Source of the DNA: an uncultured Allomuricauda sp. | GTDB taxonomy: Bacteria; Bacteroidota; Bacteroidia; Flavobacteriales; Flavobacteriaceae | Reading direction: 5' to 3' | Length of the DNA: 64,000 bases | Assembly (NCBI RefSeq): GCF_947495325.1 | Contig: NZ_CANLYK010000002.1 | Coordinates: forward strand, 372,001 to 436,000 | Shown: one piece after another, positions 53,147 through 62,400 of the stretch | How the letters are laid out: every line of letters starts with the position of its first letter | Numbering within the stretch: the stretch's first letter is position 1 | Notes under the pieces: generated by a model | The model's input: the letters and a program-made list of their open reading frames with translations, nothing else | Database searches by the model: none | Told to the model about the DNA's origin: nothing | Program-made: the position numbers and the translations under genes

Positions 53147-54832
53147 TTAGTTTTTTTGCTCCAATTTTGCCCAAGTATCTCTCAAAGTAACCGTTCTGTT
53201 GAAAACTAAATTTTCTGCTGTTGAATCTGTGTCTACATTAAAATAGCCCAACCGTTGAAATTGAAATTTATCTCCAACCGTTGCATCTTTTAAACTTGGT
53301 TCCAAATATCCCGTAATTTTTTGCAAAGAATCAGGGTTTACAAAATCCATAAAATCTTTGTCCTTATGTCCATCTGGATTCTCATCGGTAAACAAGCGAT
53401 CGTATAAACGAACTTCAGCTTTAAGAGCATGTGAAATTGAAACCCAATGCAAGGTTCCTTTTACTTTGCGCAAACTTTCCTCAGTGCCACTGCCACTTTT
53501 ACTTTTTGGATCGTAGGTACATTGCACCTCCACAACATTTCCATCAGCATCCTTTGTGCAGCTTTCGGCCTTAATAATGTATCCATTCTTCAGGCGGACT
53601 TCACCCCCCAATTTTAACCTGAAAAACTTACGGTTGGCTTCTTCCCTAAAATCTTCTTGCTCTATGTACAATTCTCTAGAAAACGGAACTTGTCTGCTTC
53701 CCGCAGATTCATCTCCCGGATTGTTCTCGGCTTCCAACCATTCTTCCTTGCCTTCCTCGTAATTGGTGATGACCACCTTAAGTGGATTAAGTACGACCAT
53801 TACCCTGGGAGCAATTTTGTTCAAGTGTTCCCTAACATGGAATTCCAACAACGAAACATCTACAACATTTTCCCGTTTGGCAATACCAATGGTGTCCGCA
53901 AAACTCCGGATAGATTCCGGAGTATAACCTCTTCTTCGCAATCCAGAAATGGTGGGCATGCGTGGATCATCCCAGCTATCAACCACTCCATTTTCCACCA
54001 ATTGCAATAGTTTACGTTTGCTTACTACGGTGTGGCTCAGGTTTCTTCTAGCAAATTCCCGCTGTTTTGGTCGTAATTTACTAGAATCGACCAGTTGGTC
54101 TAAAAACCAATTATATAGCTCTCGATGAGGTAAAAACTCTAGTGTACATAAGGAGTGCGAGACTTGTTCAATATAATCACTTTCACCATGTGTCCAATCA
54201 TACATTGGATAAATACACCAATCGGTATCTGTTCTGTGATGTGGTTTGTGCAATACACGGTACATAATCGGGTCCCGCATCAACATATTAGAAGAGGTCA
54301 TGTCAATCTTAGCTCGCAGCACATGTTTTCCTTCTTCAAAATCGCCATTCTTCATTCCTTCAAAAAGAGCAATATTCTCTTCTATGGATCTATTTCTGAA
54401 CGGACTTTCTTTACCCGGCTCTGTTGGAGTTCCTTTCTGCTCTGCCATTTCCTCCGAACTTTGGCTGTCTACATAAGCTTTGCCTTGCTTTATTAGCTCC
54501 ACCGCCCAGTCATAAAGTTGCTGAAAATAGTCAGAAGCATAGCGTTCAGTATCCCATTCATATCCCAACCAAGAAACATCCTTTTTGATAGCCTCTACAT
54601 ACTCACTTTCTTCCTTGGCCGGGTTGGTGTCATCAAACCGAAGATTCACCGGAGCATTGTATCTAAGTCCTAATCCAAAATTTAAGCAAATGGAGCTGGC
54701 ATGGCCAATATGGAGATATCCATTTGGCTCTGGGGGGAAGCGAAAACGCAAGTCTTCCCTTTTATATCCACCCTTCAAATCATCCTCAACAATATGCTCT
54801 ATAAAATTCAGTGATTTCTCTTCTTCATCCAT
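53147..54832 (-). CDS. glnS: Glutaminyl-tRNA synthetase
   Basis: A 561-residue class I synthetase charging tRNA-Gln. HIGH motif PPEPNGYLHIGHAS, NLRFDDTNP, the DWCIYPMYDWTHG region, and the KMSKS-type VVSKRKL, then the two-part anticodon-binding beta-barrel domain (about 340-555). The ATG at 54832 is used; the frame opens 6 bases earlier with TTG. A -7 box TACATTTG lies at 54850-54857. Presence of both GlnS and GltX means the gatCAB route is not needed for tRNA-Gln. Confidence 0.97.
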   Translation of the reverse strand: MDEEEKSLNFIEHIVEDDLKGGYKREDLRFRFPPEPNGYLHIGHASSICLNFGLGLRYNAPVNLRFDDTNPAKEESEYVEAIKKDVSWLGYEWDTERYASDYFQQLYDWAVELIKQGKAYVDSQSSEEMAEQKGTPTEPGKESPFRNRSIEENIALFEGMKNGDFEEGKHVLRAKIDMTSSNMLMRDPIMYRVLHKPHHRTDTDWCIYPMYDWTHGESDYIEQVSHSLCTLEFLPHRELYNWFLDQLVDSSKLRPKQREFARRNLSHTVVSKRKLLQLVENGVVDSWDDPRMPTISGLRRRGYTPESIRSFADTIGIAKRENVVDVSLLEFHVREHLNKIAPRVMVVLNPLKVVITNYEEGKEEWLEAENNPGDESAGSRQVPFSRELYIEQEDFREEANRKFFRLKLGGEVRLKNGYIIKAESCTKDADGNVVEVQCTYDPKSKSGSGTEESLRKVKGTLHWVSISHALKAEVRLYDRLFTDENPDGHKDKDFMDFVNPDSLQKITGYLEPSLKDATVGDKFQFQRLGYFNVDTDSTAENLVFNRTVTLRDTWAKLEQKN

Positions 54833-54849
54833 ATCCAAAAATTGAAGCG

Positions 54850-54857
54850 CAAATGTA
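54850..54857 (-). promoter_or_regulatory. -7 promoter box of glnS
   Basis: TACATTTG on the minus strand (plus CAAATGTA), exact TAnnTTTG, 17 bases before the ATG at 54832. No proper -33 found. Confidence 0.4.
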
Positions 54858-55059
54858 GTAAAAACAAGTGTTTATAGCGATTAATCATGCTTTTGCGTCT
54901 ACAAAGAAAGCCATTTTCACAACACTTTTAGTACCCCCTACAACAATATCTTTCTATTCCATGAAATTAAAATCATATTTGTTATTAGAATATTATATGA
55001 AATAGTTGGTGTTTTTAACACCTAGAAGAACTGAACAAAATTAAGGGGCACAAATTATA

Positions 55060-55073
55060 GGGCAGTATTGCCC
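55060..55073 (+). promoter_or_regulatory. Small hairpin before the T9SS operon
   Basis: GGGCA (55060-55064) pairs with TGCCC (55069-55073) around GTAT; the flanks TATA and ATAA extend the near-palindrome. It lies 23 bases before the ATG at 55097, in the likely leader, and could be an operator or a leader stem. Confidence 0.3.
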
Positions 55074-55096
55074 ATAACCTCTTAAAACTAACGCTG

Positions 55097-57355
55097 ATGA
55101 AGAAAACTAATTCGTATAATAGCATTCTTGTGATTGTATTTACAATTATGCTGCTTGGCGCCAACACTTTAACGGCACAAGTACTTAATCAACCTTTAGC
55201 GGCAGACAATCCAAATCTAGCAGGTAATTCTGCTTGGACGGCCGCATGTGCTTCTGATAGTTTCAATGAATATTTTGTGGAATTCTCTTGGAACGCTCCT
55301 CTTGTGGACTCTTCCAATGAGTTTATCCTCGAACTTTCAGATTCCAATGGAAATTTTGGAGATCCCACAGAGTTAAGTCGTGTTTCCAATGACAATATCG
55401 ATTTTGAGGTACTGTTCCGATTTGAAGTTCCCAACACCGTCCGTGGTGAAAATTACAAATTTAGAGTTCGTAGTACCAGTCCTGTAAAAACAAGTCCAGC
55501 TTCGGATGCTTATCCCATGCACTTTGTTGATTACAATTTACCCTTGTTGATTAGTGAAGATGGAAGCGGAAGCATCCCTCCAGGTGGAGAAATACAAATA
55601 TGTGATGGGAATCCCGTGACATTGATGCCACACAACATTCCAAATGCAGATACGTACCAATATAACTGGTATAGAAGTGGTACACTTTTATCAGAAAAAT
55701 CAGAAAGTCTTACCGTATCTACTGCCGGTATGTATTACGTTGAACTTGATTACGGATCCGTATGCTCTGGTTCTGCAAACACACTTTCGAATACAATTGA
55801 AATTACCACAGGTAGTGGGTTGGGCGTTGCAATAAGCGGTTCTGATGATGTTGGGCTTTGCTCTCCAGACCCATATACCTTGCAGGCAAACCTAAACGGG
55901 TCAGGCCTAACCTATACTTGGTATAAGGACGGCAACATCGTTTCCGGCCCCACACTAGAAGGACATACATATACTATTGATACCACGATAGACGGTTTTG
56001 CGGCATCGTACGAAGTTGAGACCGAAGGCCCAGGTGCTTGTCTAGAAAGATCTTCTGCCGTTACGGTTAGAAATCTTGGAGACTTTGCTGTGACCAGGGA
56101 AAATGAGGAAAATATCGTTTTACTGCCATCCCAAAGCAAAATAATCTCTGTATCGTCTTCAGCGACCACTCCAACATATCAATGGTATAAAGACGGCACC
56201 CCGATTACAGACGCCACCAATAATACTTTGACTATAACAGAAACGGGCGCTTACTTCGCTAGGGTCACTGAAAATGGTGGAGGTTGCTCGGGTGCTCCTA
56301 GGGATTCAGAAACCACAACTATTGTTTCTCCAGATTCTTTTGAGTTTGTGGTAGACTATGCAGGAGCATATACCTCTTGTCAAAATACCGATGTAACGCT
56401 TAGCCTTTCAACTATAAATGCCGTTGGAGGTGGAGCAAGAACAGATGTAACATCTGACTTACAATCAGCCTTTTCATACCAATGGGTAAACGAAGGAAGC
56501 AACATAAGTGGCGAAACATCCAAAACGATTACGATATCCAATTTTGAAAGCAACGGCACGTATAGACTTGACGGTAGCTTGGATGGTTTTACTGCCATCT
56601 CAAACGACCTACCTGTTAAACTTGTGGTGAACCAACCGTTAGAAATTACCGCTAATGGTACTGTTCTGTGTGATGGTGGAGACCCAATTGTATTTAATAG
56701 CTCTGAAGGTCTGGATGATGAAACTTTTGAATGGTTAAAAGATGGTGTTGTCATCGATACCACAAATGAAAACATTACTGCAACAGAAATTGGTGTTTAT
56801 CAACTAGTCATAAAGACACATGACTGTCCTGTTACATCCAATGAAATCACAATTAGAGAATTTGATGAATCTCTTCTTGTGTTAGACGGATCTGAAGAAA
56901 TTACAATTATTGAGGGTGAAACCGAAACCCTAACAGCTAGCGGTGCAGACTCTTATGAATGGTTTGATACCAACAATACCCTTTTAGGCTCACAGAACTT
57001 TTACTCTTTTGAAGCAGAGGGAGAATATCTTTTAGTTGCTGATTTTGGTAATTGCAGCATAAGCAAGATCATAACCGTCACTTACAGGGATACCTTTTCA
57101 ATCCCAAATGTTATCACGGTTAATGGAGATGGCATAAATGATTTATGGGTTTTACCAAACACCTATTCAAGAAGCGAAGATGTTCTGGTAACAATTTATG
57201 ATGAAAGGGGTAAAGAAATCTTTAGCCAAACCAATTATGAAAACAACTGGCCACAATCAACAACAGCGTTCAACAACCAAAATATGATTTTTTACTATAC
57301 GGTTTCCAGAGGAGGTGAAAACCTAAAACAAGGAACCATAACAGTCATCAGATAA
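55097..57355 (+). CDS. T9SS type B (gliding motility-associated C-terminal) sorted surface protein with Ig-like domains
   Basis: A 752-residue exported protein: signal peptide (ILVIVFTIMLLGANTLTAQ), a fibronectin-like region (about 30-155), several Ig/PKD-like domains in which YQWYKDG and YTWYKDG recur (about 170-650), and a C-terminal T9SS type B sorting domain (about 665-752: NVITVNGDGINDLWVLP, VTIYDERGKEIF, FYYTVSRGG). The C-terminal domain routes it through T9SS to the surface, often without SprF-independent lipidation. First gene of a three-gene operon with a PorP/SprF protein and a giant adhesin. Confidence 0.92.
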   Translation: MKKTNSYNSILVIVFTIMLLGANTLTAQVLNQPLAADNPNLAGNSAWTAACASDSFNEYFVEFSWNAPLVDSSNEFILELSDSNGNFGDPTELSRVSNDNIDFEVLFRFEVPNTVRGENYKFRVRSTSPVKTSPASDAYPMHFVDYNLPLLISEDGSGSIPPGGEIQICDGNPVTLMPHNIPNADTYQYNWYRSGTLLSEKSESLTVSTAGMYYVELDYGSVCSGSANTLSNTIEITTGSGLGVAISGSDDVGLCSPDPYTLQANLNGSGLTYTWYKDGNIVSGPTLEGHTYTIDTTIDGFAASYEVETEGPGACLERSSAVTVRNLGDFAVTRENEENIVLLPSQSKIISVSSSATTPTYQWYKDGTPITDATNNTLTITETGAYFARVTENGGGCSGAPRDSETTTIVSPDSFEFVVDYAGAYTSCQNTDVTLSLSTINAVGGGARTDVTSDLQSAFSYQWVNEGSNISGETSKTITISNFESNGTYRLDGSLDGFTAISNDLPVKLVVNQPLEITANGTVLCDGGDPIVFNSSEGLDDETFEWLKDGVVIDTTNENITATEIGVYQLVIKTHDCPVTSNEITIREFDESLLVLDGSEEITIIEGETETLTASGADSYEWFDTNNTLLGSQNFYSFEAEGEYLLVADFGNCSISKIITVTYRDTFSIPNVITVNGDGINDLWVLPNTYSRSEDVLVTIYDERGKEIFSQTNYENNWPQSTTAFNNQNMIFYYTVSRGGENLKQGTITVIR

Positions 57356-57360
57356 AAAGC

Positions 57361-59424
57361 ATGCACACGAACAAACCTCTATTCTTACTACTCTTTTTTA
57401 TGCTTGCCTTCTCTGGGTTACGAAGCCAGGAAGATAATGCATTTGTAGTATATGATGTTCCTTCCCAGAACCTATTGAAGTTCAATAGGTTCTTAATAAA
57501 CCCAACTTTTTCAACGGTTAGGGAAGATAAGTCATACATAAACCTATTTCACAGAAACCAATCGGTATCTTTTAATGATAACAATCAGGTTTATTTCTTG
57601 AGTTATAGTGGTAGAATAGGGGACCGTAGCGGTGTAGGTGCAAGTCTATTTACAAATAGAGAAGGGCTTTTTAACAATTTTGGTATTCATACAAACTATG
57701 CGTATGGTATAAAACTTAGTTCCAAAAGTAATTTCACATTTGGTGCAAATTTTTCATACTATCAAAGTGCATTCAATCAAAATAGAGCAAACGCTTTAGA
57801 CAATGATCCGCTGTTAAACGGGTTGGAAAGTAGCTCTTTAATAACGTTTCAACCTGGATTTAATATTTCCTATGGCAATTTTGATTTTGGTGCTTTTGCT
57901 GAAAACCTGTTTGATTACAATTTAAAAACCAGTGAATCCGTTACCGAGTTCAATGAAAAAACGTACTCTGGACATTTACAATATACCCATCAGTTTAAAA
58001 ATGGTGCTGGATTATTGGAACAAGCCAGGCTAATGCCTTTGGCCCGCGTAAGAAAAACTGGAGAGGAAAGTCTTACCCTAGGGGGAAACCTCCTTTTAGA
58101 TTTGCCAAAACTAGGTTGGGTCCAAGCAGGATATGATGATTTTTATGGTGCTTCAGCCGGTCTAGGGTTTAACCTCAACAAAAATCTTTCTGTAGGATAT
58201 ACCGTTGAAAAAGGATTGTCAAGCAGCTTTGAAAACTTTGGGGTTAGCCATGAGATTTCCTTGGCATACTCGTTTACTCCCAACCTAACTGAAGATAGAG
58301 TTATGTTAGAGCAGAAGAATGAAGACCTCGCAGAGGCTGATGAGACTCCTCAAGAAAACCTAACGCTTTCAGAAAAAGACCTTAAAATTGCGGAGCTAGA
58401 GACAAAATTGGCAGAAAACGATGCCATATTGGACGAACTATTATTGCGACAAGATTCCATTGAAAATGCAAGAGAACGGGATTTAGAAAGACGGTTTGAA
58501 ACTGTAATGAAAATGGTTCGACGGGAAACAAGGGGCGAAAAACCAGAACTTGAAGAGAAGGCCAAAGAAGTTTATTTCGCTAATATGGATAGCGCCGATG
58601 TGCTAACCAAAAAACCAATTCAACCATTGGCAAATCATGGCCTTTCCAATACCACGGCCTCCAAAAAGGTTATTCGTTTGAAAAACAAAACAAATGACCG
58701 TACCGTTGCCTCAAATAATAGGGTTGTAAAAAGCGATAAAACAAAACGATATTCTAGAAAAACAGTTGGTCGTTTCAAATCATTTAATATTCCAAATATT
58801 GAAAGTGGTCATTATTTGATTGCAAATGTTTTTAAAAACACTAAAAATGTAGATGATTTTGTAAAACAATTGCAGGCGCAAGGCATTGACGCAGGTTATT
58901 TTGAAAACCCTAAGAACGGACTCAATTATGTCTATTTAAAAGGATATCAAAACAAAAGCGATGCCATTGACGCGTACCATTCCAAATTAAACGGAAACTA
59001 TCAAGGGGATGCGTGGGTCATGAATGTTAATGGAGTTGATTCCTATAACAGTTTTGTTGCGGTGAAAAAAACAACCAAATCAAAATATGGTACTACTGCC
59101 TTGAGCAAAAATATTGCTGAAGGCAAAAACAATCCTTCCCAAGTTTCGTATTCCACCCATAAAATTAATGGTTTAGGCTCTGGTTTTTACATAATAGCAA
59201 ACGTCTTTGAAAACGCAAACAATGCAAATCGGTTTGTAAAAGAATTAAATGCAAAAGGATTAAATGCAAGTTATTTTATTAATCCAGAGAACAATTACAG
59301 GTATGTGTACCTCAAAAAACACGAAACCTGGGGCAATGCCCTAACCTCATACTATTCCAAACTAAACGCCTCGTATGATGATCAAATGTGGATCATGCGA
59401 GTAAAACCAAATACCAACAGTTAA
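57361..59424 (+). CDS. PorP/SprF-family T9SS protein fused to two SPOR-like repeats
   Basis: A 687-residue protein: signal peptide (LFLLLFFMLAFSGLRSQ), PorP/SprF beta-barrel-like domain (about 25-315: LINPTFSTVREDKSYINLF, GASLFTNREGLFNNFG), a coiled coil (about 335-395), a basic linker, and two similar C-terminal repeats (about 475-560 and 600-685). Each starts YLIANVF or YIIANVF and ends with a YVYLK strand and an Ala-Tyr-rich helix, like SPOR domains that bind denuded peptidoglycan. PorP/SprF proteins usually stop after the barrel, so the extension is unusual. Gap of 5 bases to the gene before and 1 base to the next. Confidence 0.85.
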   Translation: MHTNKPLFLLLFFMLAFSGLRSQEDNAFVVYDVPSQNLLKFNRFLINPTFSTVREDKSYINLFHRNQSVSFNDNNQVYFLSYSGRIGDRSGVGASLFTNREGLFNNFGIHTNYAYGIKLSSKSNFTFGANFSYYQSAFNQNRANALDNDPLLNGLESSSLITFQPGFNISYGNFDFGAFAENLFDYNLKTSESVTEFNEKTYSGHLQYTHQFKNGAGLLEQARLMPLARVRKTGEESLTLGGNLLLDLPKLGWVQAGYDDFYGASAGLGFNLNKNLSVGYTVEKGLSSSFENFGVSHEISLAYSFTPNLTEDRVMLEQKNEDLAEADETPQENLTLSEKDLKIAELETKLAENDAILDELLLRQDSIENARERDLERRFETVMKMVRRETRGEKPELEEKAKEVYFANMDSADVLTKKPIQPLANHGLSNTTASKKVIRLKNKTNDRTVASNNRVVKSDKTKRYSRKTVGRFKSFNIPNIESGHYLIANVFKNTKNVDDFVKQLQAQGIDAGYFENPKNGLNYVYLKGYQNKSDAIDAYHSKLNGNYQGDAWVMNVNGVDSYNSFVAVKKTTKSKYGTTALSKNIAEGKNNPSQVSYSTHKINGLGSGFYIIANVFENANNANRFVKELNAKGLNASYFINPENNYRYVYLKKHETWGNALTSYYSKLNASYDDQMWIMRVKPNTNS

Positions 59425-59425
59425 A

Positions 59426-62400
59426 ATGACCCGCAACTTTCTTAAAACAATTCTATGCCTTCTAGGCATATGGTTTCTTGGCCTTTATGGTCACGCACAA
59501 GAAGTGCCGTTTTCACCTCGACTTGATGATGGTGGAAACACATATCTTAATATAAAGGGAGACTATACTTTCTTGTCCAATAGTGTGATGAATAGTGTTT
59601 CTGACGGACATGATGTCAACACTCCATATAACGGAAACGGAAGTAACAATAGTCTTCATGTGGAATATGTGGATATTGACTCTGACCCCTCAACTTTTAA
59701 TTCAAGTAGCTCCACACTTTCCGTTCCAGCTTGCTCCCAAATCTACTGGGCAGGACTATACTGGGCGGGAAACTATGACGTGGAACGCGACGGGGATCAC
59801 CGTAGCCGATATGAAAGTGGTTATACAGACGACTCCAATCATTACGATGTAACCCAAGTAAAACTAAGAATTCCAGGAAGTTCCACATATATAGACCTTC
59901 AAGCGGACACCGCGGCTGACCCTGTTGGTGAAGAAGATGATATTATTGTAGATGGATATAACACCCTTCCCAATGATCCTTATGTTTGTTATAAAAATGT
60001 AACTAATATCCTTCAAGGACTTGCAGACCCCAATGGGGATTATTTTGTTGGTAATGTTAGAGGAACAAGAGGGGCAACATCATATGGTTGCGCCGGATGG
60101 ACTTTAGTGGTCATTTATGAAAACCCCACCCTCACAGGTAAATATATTTCAGTTTTTGATGGATATGAAGGGATTACAACGCAATCTGGAAATCAAAGCG
60201 CAGATATTACAGTTTCAGGTTTTAATACCATTCCAACCGGGCCTGTAAACGCTAGAATTGGTGTAAGTACGCTAGAAGGGGAAACTTCACTGGATGGCGA
60301 CACTTTTGGTATTATTTCAAATAGTAGCGCATCCTTTACAGATATAACAAATGCTGCAAATCCTGATGATAACTTCTTTAATTCAACCATTACGGACGAT
60401 GGTGCCAACGTTACATCAAGGAATGTAAACAGTACCAATGCCATAGGTTTTGATTCGGATGTGTTTGATTTGAACAACCCGAGCAATAGTATTATTGACA
60501 ATGAAGACACAAGCGCCACATTGCGTTTGGGCACAGACGGCGATTGGTTTGCTTCATTTTTGGTGACTTTTGGTGTAGAAATAATTGAACCAGATATCGT
60601 CTTGGAAAAAAAGGTACAGGACATTGGGGGTTCGGATATTACTGGACTTGGCGTTAATTTGGGACAACAACTGGATTATGTGCTTTCTTTTGTGAACACA
60701 GGAAATGATGATGCAACCAACTATACGATACGAGATATTCTTCCAATCAATGTGACCTTGGATGAAACAACTTTGACGCTTCCAGGTGTCGGTGATGGTG
60801 ATCCAACAAATGATGTTACCTATACCTATAATCCAACCACAAGGGAGGTAATCTTCTCCATACCTGATAGCTATGTTCAAGAAGGAGATCCCATTTCCGA
60901 AATTCGGATGAGGGTGCAAGTTGCGGAAAATTGTTTTGATTTTGTTGATGCCTGTACCGATATCATTGAGAACCTTGCTTATTCAACCTATGAAGGTGTA
61001 ATAAATGACAACCAAATCAGTGATGACCCCAGTGTATCAGATTTTGATGATTGTGGATTTACCACTCCAGGTGCAACAAACTTTCTGTTAGATGACTTAA
61101 CGGGTTGTAATTATACAAGAACCGTGCTTCTTTGTGGAGCCAACGTTACATTAGATGCAGGTGATAATTTTGATAACTACGTTTGGTATAGAGATGAAAA
61201 CGGCAATCAAGAAATTGATGGTGGCGATACTATTCTGACCGATGGAGATCCGGATGGAGACCCAAGCACATTTTTAGTGGATGAAGCAGCAACCTATATG
61301 GTTGACAAACAAGTTGCAGATCCATGTAAGGATTTTGCCGAAATAATCATTGTTGAATTGTTTGGTGCCACGCAATCCAATCCCATTACGGCGTTAATAA
61401 ATGACACAACAAATACGGTTGATGGTGAGATTGTTGTTTGTCCCAATGATGGTAGTGAACTCCCACAAATCTTTTTATGTGGATTAAACGACACAGAGCT
61501 TGTGCAGATAAACATCCCTGATGCAGATAGTATCGAATGGGAACAATTGGATGAAACCAGTTGTGCAGCAGCAACTGCTGATTGTGCAAACACAAACAAC
61601 TCTTGTACTTGGAATAATGTTGGTGCCGGAAGTGATTTTCTTGCTTCTGATGCTGGACAGTACCGTCTTGTAATAAACTATCAAAATGGATGTTTTAGTA
61701 GGTTCTATTTCAATATTTTCAAGAACCCGCTAGACCCACAATATACTTCTAGGGACCTTATCTGTAGTTCTGATGGTAATATTACAGTTACCAATATGCC
61801 CTTGGATTATGAATATCGTTTGATTAACCAAACTACTGGAAACGAATTAGTTGCCTATAATTCTAATCCAAGTTTTACCATTACCAGTAATGGCGCTTAT
61901 ACTGTTGAAATGAGACAGCAAGGTGTAGTTGATGGTTGTGTTTTTGTACTGGATAACATCGGTATATTGGATAGGGATTTTCAAGTAGATGTTGTAACAA
62001 AGGATACCGATTGTATCGGTTTGGGTGAGATTGCTATTTCTGTTCTCAACGTAGAAGCCCAATACTATTATGAAATATCCCAAGGAGGAACAATTGTAGA
62101 CACTTTTGGACCCTCCAACGATAACAATTATACTTTTGAAAATTTAAACGACGGGGTATACGATGTTGCCATTTCAACAGATGATGGTTGTGCGTACACG
62201 GAACAAGTTACCATCAATGACGTTACGGATTTAGCTGTAACCGCTTTAACGACCAAAAACATTGATTGTACAGATGGTATTATCACTGTAACAGGCTCTG
62301 GAGGTTTTCCAAATCCAGATTACACCTATGCTATTTGGAGCTATAATGGAGTAGATCTTTACACCGATGTAGGTGATATTCCAGGTGGTGCCTACCAAGT

